Of a DNA stretch of 8,123 nucleotides, positions 1-6,647 are shown in pieces; position 1 is the stretch's first letter, and the number at the start of each line of letters is the position of its first letter. The notes beneath the pieces are model-generated. The model had not been told where the DNA came from. It was given only the letters and a program-made list of their open reading frames with translations, and did not search any database. Location of the stretch: contig JALRGK010000102.1 of the NCBI GenBank assembly GCA_023253415.1, positions 1 through 8,123 of the forward strand, read 5' to 3'. This DNA is from Rhodocyclaceae bacterium. GTDB lineage: Bacteria; Pseudomonadota; Gammaproteobacteria; Burkholderiales; Rhodocyclaceae. The translations under genes and the position numbers were made by a program.

Positions 1-105
1 CTGCTTCAGATCCTTGGGTACGGATCTCTGATAGTATGGAGTTCCATTGTTATTAACCACGTGCTTCATCTGAATAGTCATACCGCCCAGCACTAAAGTA
101 ACCAT
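1..105 (-). CDS. N-terminus of a probable tyrosine-type phage/island integrase (partial)
   Basis: This frame is open from an ATG at 105-103 to the left edge, giving 35 residues, so most of the gene lies outside the window. An in-frame TAG at 120-118 sets the 5' limit. The visible end reads NNNGTPYYQRSVPKDLKQ. This matches the short N-terminal motif (x-G-x-x-Y-Y-x-R-x-V-P-x-D-L) found at the start of many phage and genomic-island tyrosine recombinases (the DUF6538-type arm-binding start). Other possible starts are the ATGs at 81 and 69, and the last would give a more family-like N-terminus. A GGCGG lies 6 bases before the 105 start. The family is known for site-specific integration, often into tRNA 3' ends, and a tRNA-end-like sequence sits at 198-214. 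The catalytic domain is not visible, so the assignment rests on one short motif and on context. Confidence 0.55.
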   Translation of the reverse strand, partial: MVTLVLGGMTIQMKHVVNNNGTPYYQRSVPKDLKQ

Positions 106-117
106 ATTACACCGCCG

Positions 118-137
118 CTATCTAAAATCTATCTAAA
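118..137. repeat. Pair of 9-bp direct repeats upstream of the integrase
   Basis: CTATCTAAA occurs at 118-126 and again at 129-137, a period of 11 bp or about one helical turn. The second copy extends into CTATCTAAATAG, which has CTAT/ATAG ends. The pair lies just upstream of the probable integrase start and about 60 bp from the possible attachment core. Such spacing is typical of binding sites for arm-type integrase contacts or for a small regulator, but the function here is inference. The segment is AT-rich, so chance is possible. Confidence 0.4.
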
Positions 138-197
138 TAGCTGGTATCAAAACGGTTTAAATGGCTTTGCAGAAGGGGTTTGGGCGTTAAGGTGAGT

Positions 198-214
198 TCC
201 GACCCGAGGCACCA
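198..214 (+). other. Possible attachment-site core: tRNA 3'-end remnant
   Basis: TCCGACCCGAGGCACCA reads like the last bases of a tRNA gene: CCGAC as the 3' strand of a T-stem, CCGAGGC as the 3' acceptor strand, discriminator A, then CCA. An acceptor stem of GCCTCGG/CCGAGGC with discriminator A fits a bacterial tRNA-Leu best, though the isotype is a guess. The bases before it do not form the rest of a T-arm, and no tRNA body exists upstream in the window, so this is only an end fragment. Elements that integrate into a tRNA leave such a duplicated 3' end at the boundary away from the tRNA. With the fragment on the plus strand, the intact tRNA and the element should lie to the left, which agrees with the integrase at 1-105. 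Confidence 0.42.
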
Positions 215-247
215 TAATTTTAGAAGCCCTTTTGAGGCGGTGCAGTT

Positions 248-1456
248 ATGAAACTCTGCGCTAAAGCCACCCGGTGGTTGTTTTTAATATCAGGCTTGCT
301 GGGTTTATCACAAAGTTTTGCTCAAACACTATCGGAACCAACAGGCCCGGTATTGGCCCTTGCCATGAGTAATACGTTAGCCTTCACGCCGAATATGCTT
401 GCGCTGGATTCGGAAACCTATGGCAATTGGTCTGTGCAGGGTGTGGCAAGTGGAATTACTCTGCGCCAGACTAATCCCGTGTCGTCGAATAGTAGCGATT
501 ATTCGGGTTTCTCGAATGCACAGATGATTGTGCAGAAAACCAGTGGTCCGGTCCAATTTCTGGCTCAAACGGGCCTATATGCCATGCCTGCGCTCGGAGT
601 ACCGTTCATGCGAGCACAACCAACAACGGAGTCCTACTACAACTACTTGCCACAGGCCTATGTGTCGTTGACGCCCAACGAGAATTGGTCGCTATCTGTT
701 GGCAAAATGGCAGCGCTCGGTGGCGGCGAGTCGGCATTCACCTTCCAGAACATGAATATTCAGCGTGGGTTGCTCTGGAGTCAGACCAACGTGATTACTC
801 AGGGAATGCAGTTGAACTTTGCTGAAGGCGTTTTCTCCGCGTCATTGGCCTGGAATAACGGTGCCTATTCTGATGTGTATAACTGGTTAGGTAGCTCATT
901 CGGCCTTAAAACTGGTGATAACAGTAATCTGACAGTCAGTTGGACAGGCTCCATGTCGGGCAATGCCCAAAACACAACGGCAACCCCTCTGTTGCAGAAC
1001 AACTCTCAGATTGCGAATCTGATCTACCAGTACCAGACGGATCGCTGGAGTGTGATGCCTTACATGCAGTACACCTACGTCCCGATGAATATGGCCATCG
1101 GTATTAATGGACAATCGCAGACTTTAGGCTTTGCATTGTTATCTGTCTATCACGTGACCCCGTTACAGAACGGGGGAGAGCCTAAATTCCATGTGTCGAT
1201 ACCTACCCGTTTTGAATATCAGTCGAGCTACGGAAACAGTAACCTTGCGAGTAATTCCGCTGGTTTGATGTATGGGCCAGGCAGTGCCGCATGGTCGGGC
1301 ACGTTAACCCCGACTGTGCAGTGGGGAAAAGTTTTCGCCCGAGGTGAGCTGAGCTACGTTAAAGCGTTTAATCCGCTCCAGGGTGCAGCATTTGGTTCCA
1401 ACGGTATGAATAATAATCAGACGCGAGTAATGATAGAGGCAGGTGTGCTGTACTAA
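248..1456 (+). CDS. Outer-membrane beta-barrel protein, porin-like
   Basis: The 402-residue protein starts with a clear signal peptide: basic residues (K2, K6, R9), a hydrophobic stretch at about 10-20, and a cleavage site after SFA at residue 25. The mature part shows features of an outer-membrane barrel: alternating polar and aromatic strands, many Asn, Ser, Gly and Tyr residues, almost no Cys (one, in the signal), and a C-terminal strand ending in the aromatic residue Tyr402, the usual signal for BAM-mediated insertion. The stretch GKMAALGGGES (about 152-162), followed by N-rich segments, resembles the OmpL-like BBP2 porin family (formerly DUF1597), which are putative outer-membrane channels. 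That family assignment is from memory of the pattern and is tentative; the substrate is unknown. The start is supported by GAGG upstream and by the signal peptide. The next gene begins 12 bp after the stop. If the left edge is an island boundary, this is the first chromosomal gene beside it. Confidence 0.75.
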   Translation: MKLCAKATRWLFLISGLLGLSQSFAQTLSEPTGPVLALAMSNTLAFTPNMLALDSETYGNWSVQGVASGITLRQTNPVSSNSSDYSGFSNAQMIVQKTSGPVQFLAQTGLYAMPALGVPFMRAQPTTESYYNYLPQAYVSLTPNENWSLSVGKMAALGGGESAFTFQNMNIQRGLLWSQTNVITQGMQLNFAEGVFSASLAWNNGAYSDVYNWLGSSFGLKTGDNSNLTVSWTGSMSGNAQNTTATPLLQNNSQIANLIYQYQTDRWSVMPYMQYTYVPMNMAIGINGQSQTLGFALLSVYHVTPLQNGGEPKFHVSIPTRFEYQSSYGNSNLASNSAGLMYGPGSAAWSGTLTPTVQWGKVFARGELSYVKAFNPLQGAAFGSNGMNNNQTRVMIEAGVLY

Positions 1457-1468
1457 CCAACAAATATC

Positions 1469-2227
1469 ATGAGTTTGTCGATTGAGATTCGTGAATCCCG
1501 CGGTGTGCGCACCCTACATTTCGGCTCTGACTGGGTACAGGGTGCGATGCGGGTCAGCCGTCCATGGGACCTGGAGCTGGCCTATACCCGCGAGATGATG
1601 GCCGCATTGATCCTGTCGCCGACCTGGCCTTCGATGCCCTTGAGTATTTTGCAGATCGGGTTGGGCGCAGGTTCGTTGACACGTTTTATTCATCGCTACC
1701 TGCCTGAAGCACGCCAGATAGTCGTTGAGTTATCGCCGGCTGTGGTTGGGGCGGCACGACAGATGTTCCAGCTGCCACCACCCTCGGAGCGATTGAATGT
1801 GGTGATCGCAGATGGCGCCCAATGGGTTGTTCAGGCAGCGCAGACGTTTGATCTGATCCTGGTCGATGGCTTTGATGCAGATAGTAAAACTGGTGATCTG
1901 GAGACGCTTGGTTTCTATCAACACTGCCGGAGTCTGTTGAAGCCCTCTGGTGTACTGGTGGCGAACCTGCTGAGCCGCAGTTCAGGTTTTCTGGAGGCCT
2001 GCCTCACACTTACAACGGCATTTGATGGCCGGATCCGATTATTGCCACAAACACCCGGCGGCAATGTGATTGCACTGACGTCCGTGCAAGATACTGTATC
2101 TCTGGATGAGAGTGCACTCCGTACCCGTGCGCTACTGTTGGCAGAGTCCTGCAACCTTGATTTGCGGGGCCTGGTTGAGCGCATGATCTCTGAAGCGCCC
2201 GGGCTGCCTTTCGGTATTACCAGCTGA
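1469..2227 (+). CDS. Spermidine-synthase-like protein (aminopropyltransferase/methyltransferase fold)
   Basis: The 252-residue protein has the Rossmann fold of the spermine/spermidine synthase family. Visible motifs are the nucleotide-binding loop QIGLGAGS (62-69), the acidic residue that contacts the ribose (E87 in VVELSP), DG at 115-116 following the next strand, and VDGFDAD (132-138). In the last motif D133 and D136 sit where the D-x-x-D catalytic pair lies in true spermidine synthases. The N-terminal WVQGAMRVSRPW (22-33) is typical of a short proteobacterial SpeE-like subgroup. It lacks most of the N-terminal beta-barrel domain of full SpeE (about 280-300 residues), so it may use another substrate; polyamine synthesis is not shown. 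It lies 12 bp after the outer-membrane gene with no recognisable ribosome-binding site, so translation may depend on coupling to the upstream gene. Its 3' end overlaps the convergent DUF1840 gene. Confidence 0.78.
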   Translation: MSLSIEIRESRGVRTLHFGSDWVQGAMRVSRPWDLELAYTREMMAALILSPTWPSMPLSILQIGLGAGSLTRFIHRYLPEARQIVVELSPAVVGAARQMFQLPPPSERLNVVIADGAQWVVQAAQTFDLILVDGFDADSKTGDLETLGFYQHCRSLLKPSGVLVANLLSRSSGFLEACLTLTTAFDGRIRLLPQTPGGNVIALTSVQDTVSLDESALRTRALLLAESCNLDLRGLVERMISEAPGLPFGITS

Positions 2228-2531
2228 TCGGCTCGGTTGCGCTGATGCAGCGTTCCATCAGCTGAACCATCGGTGCGGCCCGCTGTGAGAAGCGGATTAG
2301 AACGGGCGCATTCTCATCTTCTTCTGTGTTGAGGTCTTCTGGCCAGATGACCGGATTGGAAGCCTTATCTGCTTCAATTGCCGCTTTGAGGCGCGCCATA
2401 TAAGCAGGCAGTTGCGCCGTAGTCATTTCTCCCTGGATGGGCAGATTCAGTGTTTCCAGCAGCGTCTGGGCGTTCTCGCCAAACATGATGACGCTGCCCT
2501 GGGTAGGCGATTGGAATTTGATGAGGCTCAT
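2217..2531 (-). CDS. DUF1840 family protein
   Basis: The 104-residue soluble protein matches the DUF1840 pattern: an N-terminal strand (MSLIKFQSP), a GSVIMFGENAQTLLETL segment (12-28), then a helix with TTAQLPAYMARLKAAIEADKA (37-57), followed by an acidic linker (about 67-74) and a C-terminal helix with QRAAPMVQLMERC (83-95). The function of the family is unknown, and most members I recall are betaproteobacterial. Its ATG overlaps the stop of the upstream channel-like gene in an ATGA (2528-2531), so the two are almost certainly co-translated. It is the last gene of the leftward operon, and its end overlaps the opposing gene by 11 bp with no terminator between them. Confidence 0.82.
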   Translation of the reverse strand: MSLIKFQSPTQGSVIMFGENAQTLLETLNLPIQGEMTTAQLPAYMARLKAAIEADKASNPVIWPEDLNTEEDENAPVLIRFSQRAAPMVQLMERCISATEPISW

Positions 2532-3118
2532 GACTTCGGTGTTTCGGGCTTTTTGATTTCAGCCTTGACTTTGATCGTTTCTTCAATAGACATGAAGTCC
2601 GGAATATCGATATGTTCGCGTTGAAGTATGGCTTCAATCTTTGATGCGTGTTTAACCAGCCAGGCTCTCCGGAATAGTGTGGACATATTAATCATCGTCG
2701 AGGTCGCAAGCGCAATGGCAAAAAGCCCGGACAGTGCAATGATAATGGCGATGAATTTCCAGCCCGTGGGCATGACTTCTGTGACGATGCCCATGGTGGT
2801 ATAGCAGCTACCTGCAAACATAATCGCTTCCAAGGGATCTTTGATCAGCGATAAGCCATAGAGAGCGATACCCCAGAAAATGATGACCATGATCTGGACA
2901 ATCATGAGATAGGTAATTGCCAGAAAATAATAGTGGAAGACGCCATTCGGATTGTTTCTATTGAGACAGGCACGGCCTCTAATTTCGAAATTGATGGCGA
3001 TCCGGCGCAAAAAGAATACGTTGATCCACAAGGCCAAGAAAAGACCGATGATGGCAAGCGGTAAGTTCTTGAAGAAGGGTAAAAGTTCAAGTGTATGTGC
3101 GCTCGTCAATGTTTCCAT
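2528..3118 (-). CDS. Two-pore-helix type ion-channel-like membrane protein with altered filter
   Basis: The 196-residue protein has an N-terminal hydrophobic segment (about 19-36), a basic loop (R38, R39, R47, R49, R54), a second membrane segment (about 66-90), a re-entrant pore-helix region (94-108: DPLEAIMFAGSCYTT), and a third membrane helix (about 120-143). A charged cytoplasmic tail rich in Lys and Glu follows. The last two membrane segments with the intervening pore loop match the Ion_trans_2 (bacterial K+ channel) pattern. The filter reads T107-T-M-G-I-V instead of T-[IV]-G-[YF]-G, so the second glycine is missing. This may mean a non-selective or different ion pore, or a non-conducting relative. 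The tail has no visible RCK/TrkA domain. It follows prlC by 29 bp on the same strand and overlaps the DUF1840 gene by 4 bp. The ribosome-binding site is weak (GAG at 3130-3128). Confidence 0.7.
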   Translation of the reverse strand: METLTSAHTLELLPFFKNLPLAIIGLFLALWINVFFLRRIAINFEIRGRACLNRNNPNGVFHYYFLAITYLMIVQIMVIIFWGIALYGLSLIKDPLEAIMFAGSCYTTMGIVTEVMPTGWKFIAIIIALSGLFAIALATSTMINMSTLFRRAWLVKHASKIEAILQREHIDIPDFMSIEETIKVKAEIKKPETPKS

Positions 3119-3147
3119 ATTTTCTGGCTCTTTATGAAGTGGTTGCT

Positions 3148-5190
3148 TCAGGCAGTTTCTGCCGTCATGCCGCAGTGACGCAGCAGTGCGTCGACCTGCG
3201 GATCTCGGCCGCGGAAAGCACGGAAAGACTCGATGGCCGGTCGGGAGCCGCCGACAGCGAGGATTTCTTTGAGGAATCGGGCGCCGGTGTCCGGGTCGAC
3301 CGGATCACCGCTTTCTTCAAAAGCTGCGAATGCATCGGCGGATAGAACCTCGGCCCACTTATAACTGTAGTAGCCCGCTGCATAGCCGCCAGCAAAGATG
3401 TGCGAGAAGCTATTCGGGAAGCGGTGCCAGGCGGGTGGAAGAATGACAGCGACCTCCTCGCGTACCTTGGCTAGGGTCTCGAGCACGGGTGTGCTGCAGG
3501 TGGGATCGCTATGGATGAGAAGGTCGAACAGCGCAAATTCCAGCTGGCGTAATGTGAAGAGTCCACTCTGGAAGTTCTTGGCGGCAAGCATCTTGTCATA
3601 AAGGGCACGTGGCAGCGGCGCTCCGGTATCGACGTGGGCGGTCATATCCTGCAGTACCGACCATTCCCAGCAGAAGTTCTCCATAAATTGTGATGGCAGC
3701 TCGACGGCATCCCATTCCACGCCATGAATACCAGAGACAGCTATGTCTTCAATCTGCGTGAGGAGGTGGTGCAGGCCGTGACCAGTTTCGTGGAACAGTG
3801 TGATGACGTCATCGTGGGAGAAAGTAGCAGGCTTATCACCTACCGGGCCGGGGAAATTGCAATTCAGGTAGGCAACCGGTGTCTGGATGCCGCCAGCGAT
3901 GCGACGACGGGTCAGCGCTTCATCCATCCAGGCGCCACCACGTTTCTCATCTCGGGCATACAGATCCAGATAGAACTGCCCGATCAGCTGATCGCCACGA
4001 GTAATGCGGAAGAAACGGACGCTGGGGTGCCAGACCGGTGCCGTGTCCGGTGTGATCTGCACGCTGAACAAACGCTCAATCACGCTGAATAGACCTGCGA
4101 GCACCTTGGGTTCGGGGAAATACTGTTTCACTTCATCGTCCGAGAAGCTATAGCGCGCCTGCTTAAGCTTTTCCGAAACGTAGGCAATGTCCCAGGGTTC
4201 GATATCGCTAAAGCCGAGCTCGGTTTTAGCGAAAGAAGTGATTTCAGCCAGATCGGCAGCGCCGTAGGGTTTGGCCCGCTGTGCCAGATCGCGCAGAAAT
4301 GCCAATACTTGCGGGACAGTATCGGCCATCTTCGGGACGAGCGAGACGTCAGCGTAGCTCTCGTAGCCGAGCATCCGGGCCATTTCAGCACGCAGCTTGA
4401 GGATTTCTTCGATCAGCGCGGTGTTATTCCATTCTGGCTTGCTGGCGCAATCATCAAACTCGCTGGCACGCACGGCATAAGCACGGTACATCTGCGCACG
4501 CAGCGGGCGATGGCTCGCATACTGCATGACTGGCAGGTAAGAGGGTGCCTGCAGGCTGAAGCGCCAACCGCTAATGCCGGCCTTATCTGCCGCAGCTTTA
4601 GCGGCGGCTTTAACATCCGTAGGTAGCCCATCCAGCTCTGCTTCGTTGATCACGTCGAGTTGAAAAGCATTCGTTGCATCAAGCAGGTTTTCAGAGAACT
4701 TGGCGGCCAGTTGTGAGAGACGTTCTTGCAAAGCCTGGAAGCGAGGTTTCTCGCTATCGGGCAGTTCGGCTCCCGATAGACGGAAATCGCGGATCTCGTT
4801 TTGCAAGATGCGCTGCCGTGCCGGGCTTAATGTGGTGAATTCGTTGCTGGTTGCCATAGCCTGGTAGCGCTTGAAGAGTTCAAGGTTCTGCCCCAGTTCG
4901 GCATAAAAGCGGGTGACTTCCGGCAGCATGGCGTTATAGGCTTCGCGCCAGGGCGGAATGTCGTTCACGCTATGCAGGTGCCCGACGATACCCCAGGCGC
5001 GAGAGAGACGCTCTAGATTGTCCTGTAGTGGCTCGGCAAAGTTTGTCCAAGTGGGAATCATGGCCTGCTTCAACAGGCGGTCGATTTCCGTTCGAGCTTC
5101 GCTCAGCAATTGACTGATGGCGGGCTCTACATCGGTTGGTTGAATGGCGTCAAAGCGGGGAAGCCCCGCAAAATCGAGGAGTGGATTCAT
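3148..5190 (-). CDS. prlC: Oligopeptidase A (M3 family zinc metallopeptidase)
   Basis: The 680-residue protein has the length of Escherichia coli oligopeptidase A. The zinc-binding motif HETGH is at 467-471, followed 26 residues later by the third ligand E497 in the ELPSQFMENF context, which is the M3 arrangement. The YAAGYYSYKWAEV segment near the C-terminus supplies the tyrosines that bind substrate in this family. The N-terminal NPLLDFAGLPRFDAI is the usual OpdA start. The family cleaves short peptides in the cytoplasm, including signal-peptide remnants. There is no signal peptide, in agreement with this. The start is supported by AGGA at 5203-5200, 7-9 bases upstream. It lies 41 bp after purC on the same strand and may share its transcript. 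An inverted repeat covers the start codon and is listed separately. The gene looks intact. Confidence 0.95.
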   Translation of the reverse strand: MNPLLDFAGLPRFDAIQPTDVEPAISQLLSEARTEIDRLLKQAMIPTWTNFAEPLQDNLERLSRAWGIVGHLHSVNDIPPWREAYNAMLPEVTRFYAELGQNLELFKRYQAMATSNEFTTLSPARQRILQNEIRDFRLSGAELPDSEKPRFQALQERLSQLAAKFSENLLDATNAFQLDVINEAELDGLPTDVKAAAKAAADKAGISGWRFSLQAPSYLPVMQYASHRPLRAQMYRAYAVRASEFDDCASKPEWNNTALIEEILKLRAEMARMLGYESYADVSLVPKMADTVPQVLAFLRDLAQRAKPYGAADLAEITSFAKTELGFSDIEPWDIAYVSEKLKQARYSFSDDEVKQYFPEPKVLAGLFSVIERLFSVQITPDTAPVWHPSVRFFRITRGDQLIGQFYLDLYARDEKRGGAWMDEALTRRRIAGGIQTPVAYLNCNFPGPVGDKPATFSHDDVITLFHETGHGLHHLLTQIEDIAVSGIHGVEWDAVELPSQFMENFCWEWSVLQDMTAHVDTGAPLPRALYDKMLAAKNFQSGLFTLRQLEFALFDLLIHSDPTCSTPVLETLAKVREEVAVILPPAWHRFPNSFSHIFAGGYAAGYYSYKWAEVLSADAFAAFEESGDPVDPDTGARFLKEILAVGGSRPAIESFRAFRGRDPQVDALLRHCGMTAETA

Positions 5191-5200
5191 GTCGGGGCTT
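5161..5200 (-). promoter_or_regulatory. Inverted repeat spanning the prlC start codon
   Basis: AAGCCCCG (5161-5168) and CGGGGCTT (5193-5200) are perfect 8-bp inverted repeats separated by 24 bp. In the prlC mRNA the left arm begins inside the ribosome-binding site (AGGAAG), and the loop contains the AUG. Such a hairpin could lower initiation, or the match may be chance, since several 8-bp repeats with similar loops are expected in 8 kb. The arms are GC-rich and the position is suggestive. No protein or ligand is implied. Confidence 0.25.
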
Positions 5201-5231
5201 CCTGTGTTACTTGTTTTTTATTCCGGAAAAA

Positions 5232-6170
5232 TTACTCAACGACTTTCTGTCCGGTGAGTTTTTCAAAGGCCTCATGGTACTTGGCGGCCGTTTGTTCAAT
5301 CACCTCTTTAGGCAATGTGGGGCCGGGTGCCTTTTTATTCCAGTCGAGTGTTTCTAAATAGTCGCGGACGTACTGTTTATCGTAAGACGGTGGATTGCTA
5401 CCGGGCTTCCAGGCATCGGCTGGCCAGAAGCGTGAGGAGTCTGGTGTCAGAATCTCGTCAATGAGGTGCAGTTTGCCTTGATCATCAATGCCGAATTCGA
5501 ACTTGGTGTCGGCAATGATGATGCCCTTGGTCGCCGCGTAGTCGGCTGCGGCCTGATACAGGGCGAAGGCTGCGTCGCGTGCTTCGGTCACCAGCTTGGA
5601 GCCGGTTTTACCGGTGCCTTGCAGGAGTGCGTTCAGTTCCTTGTCGCAGTGAGCTTGTGCCTGTTCGAAAGAGATATTCTCATCGTGATCCCCCACGGCT
5701 GCTTTGGTGGCCGGCGTAAAGATCAGTTGCGGCAACTTGTCGGCTTGCTTTAGGCCGGCGGGCAGTTTGATACCGCAAACGGCGCCGGTGTCTTGGTAGT
5801 CCTTCCAGCCAGAACCAATGATGTATCCGCGTACCACCGCTTCGATCGGCAACGGTCGCAGACGCTTGACCACGACGGCACGGTTACGTACCTGTGCGCG
5901 TTCGTTTTCGGCAACCACGGTTTCCGGGTCAATATCGGTGCTATGGGTGGCAACGATGTCGGCGAGTTTCTTGAACCAGAAGCTGGCGGTTTGCGTGAGC
6001 ACTTTGCCCTTGCCCGGAATCGGATCCGGCAGAATGACGTCAAAAGCCGACAGACGGTCGCTACTAACGACGAGCAGCTTATCGTCGCCAACGGCGTAGA
6101 TGTCGCGCACCTTGCCCTTGGCGATGAGGGGAAGGCTGGTGATGGTCGATTCGAACAGGGCTTGAGACAT
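5232..6170 (-). CDS. purC: Phosphoribosylaminoimidazole-succinocarboxamide synthase (SAICAR synthetase)
   Basis: This enzyme joins aspartate to CAIR using ATP in purine synthesis, in the cytoplasm. The 312-residue protein shows GKVRDIY (19-25) and DRLSAFD (38-44) of the nucleotide-binding part. It also has the first family signature PIEAVVRGYIIGSGW (108-122) and the second signature IADTKFEFG (219-227), followed by DEILTPDSSRFW. It is the long form, about 300 residues, seen in many betaproteobacteria, rather than the about 237-residue enterobacterial form. It starts 18 bp after the fba stop. No strong ribosome-binding site lies before the ATG, so expression may be coupled to fba. prlC follows after 41 bp. 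The fba-purC order is familiar from betaproteobacterial genomes, where purE and purK often follow purC; here they do not. Confidence 0.96.
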   Translation of the reverse strand: MSQALFESTITSLPLIAKGKVRDIYAVGDDKLLVVSSDRLSAFDVILPDPIPGKGKVLTQTASFWFKKLADIVATHSTDIDPETVVAENERAQVRNRAVVVKRLRPLPIEAVVRGYIIGSGWKDYQDTGAVCGIKLPAGLKQADKLPQLIFTPATKAAVGDHDENISFEQAQAHCDKELNALLQGTGKTGSKLVTEARDAAFALYQAAADYAATKGIIIADTKFEFGIDDQGKLHLIDEILTPDSSRFWPADAWKPGSNPPSYDKQYVRDYLETLDWNKKAPGPTLPKEVIEQTAAKYHEAFEKLTGQKVVE

Positions 6171-6188
6171 AAGGATTACCGGTAAAAA

Positions 6189-6647
6189 TTAACGGATGAC
6201 TTGATTCAGTTCGCCCTTGGCGTACTTCTCGGCCATCTTGTCGAGGCTGATCGGCTTGATCTTGCTGGCCTGACCGGCGCAACCGAAGGCTTCGAAGCGT
6301 GCTTCGCAGACTTTTTTGGCGGCTTCGCGGGCGGGCTTCAGGTATTCGCGTGGGTCAAACTTGCTCGGGTTCTCAACAAAGAAGCGACGGATCGCGCCGG
6401 TCATCGCCAGGCGGATATCGGTGTCGATGTTGATCTTGCGCACGCCGTGCTTGATGGCTTCCTGAATTTCTTCGACGGGGACGCCGTAGGTTTCCTTCAT
6501 GTCTCCGCCAAATTCGCGGATTTCGGCCAGCAGTTCCTGCGGGACGGAAGAGGAGCCGTGCATGACGAGATGGGTGTTCGGGATGCGGGCGTGAATTTCC
6601 TTGATGCGCCAGATGGCGAGGATGTCACCGGTGGGTTTCTTGGTGAA
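6189..6647 (-). pseudogene. fba: Class II fructose-bisphosphate aldolase, 5'-truncated (C-terminal part only)
   Basis: From F (codon 6647-6645) to the stop at 6189, 152 residues match the C-terminal part of the long class II aldolases of betaproteobacteria (about 350 residues). FTKKPTGDILAI, the zinc-ligand segment VMHGSSSVP, the phosphate-binding KINIDTDIR and the end GQASKIKPISLDKMAEKY are all visible. The first 200 or so residues are missing, including the catalytic Asp and the HxDH zinc site. In an intact gene the residues before FTKKPTG would be IAIGTSHGAYK; here the frame runs into unrelated sequence and then into antisense livG. The only upstream start in frame is a TTG at 6791, inside livG antisense, so it is not a real start. 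A Trp (AIWRIKEIH) stands where I expect Asp or another small or polar residue. This is either a truncated pseudogene or the product of a mis-joined contig. The aldolase of glycolysis is normally essential, which favours a join or a second copy. Confidence 0.9.

Larger units (their letters stand above)
106..247. other. Noncoding interval between integrase start and outer-membrane gene
   Basis: This interval separates two divergent genes. It holds the 9-bp direct repeats and the tRNA-end-like core, listed separately. It also holds the ribosome-binding site of the rightward gene, GAGG at 234-237, ten bases before the ATG at 248. No well-spaced -35/-10 pair stood out on either strand, although both genes presumably need promoters here. 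No tRNA or terminator hairpin was found. Confidence 0.5.

Noticed and set aside
106..214. Intact tRNA gene ending at 214
   Set aside because: No acceptor 5' strand, D-arm or anticodon arm can be found upstream, and the bases before the core do not pair as a T-stem.
3724..4092. Plus-strand open frame of 122 residues inside prlC
   Set aside because: Entirely antisense to the conserved metallopeptidase domain, with no ribosome-binding site or recognisable motif.
5205..5236. Possible terminator in the purC-prlC gap (T-rich run, TTCCGGAA palindrome, A-rich run)
   Set aside because: The core stem is only four GC/AT pairs on each side and symmetric AT runs inflate it; too weak to call.
6176..6185. 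10-bp palindrome TTACCGGTAA between fba and purC
   Set aside because: Short palindromes of this size are expected by chance, and nothing links it to a known operator.
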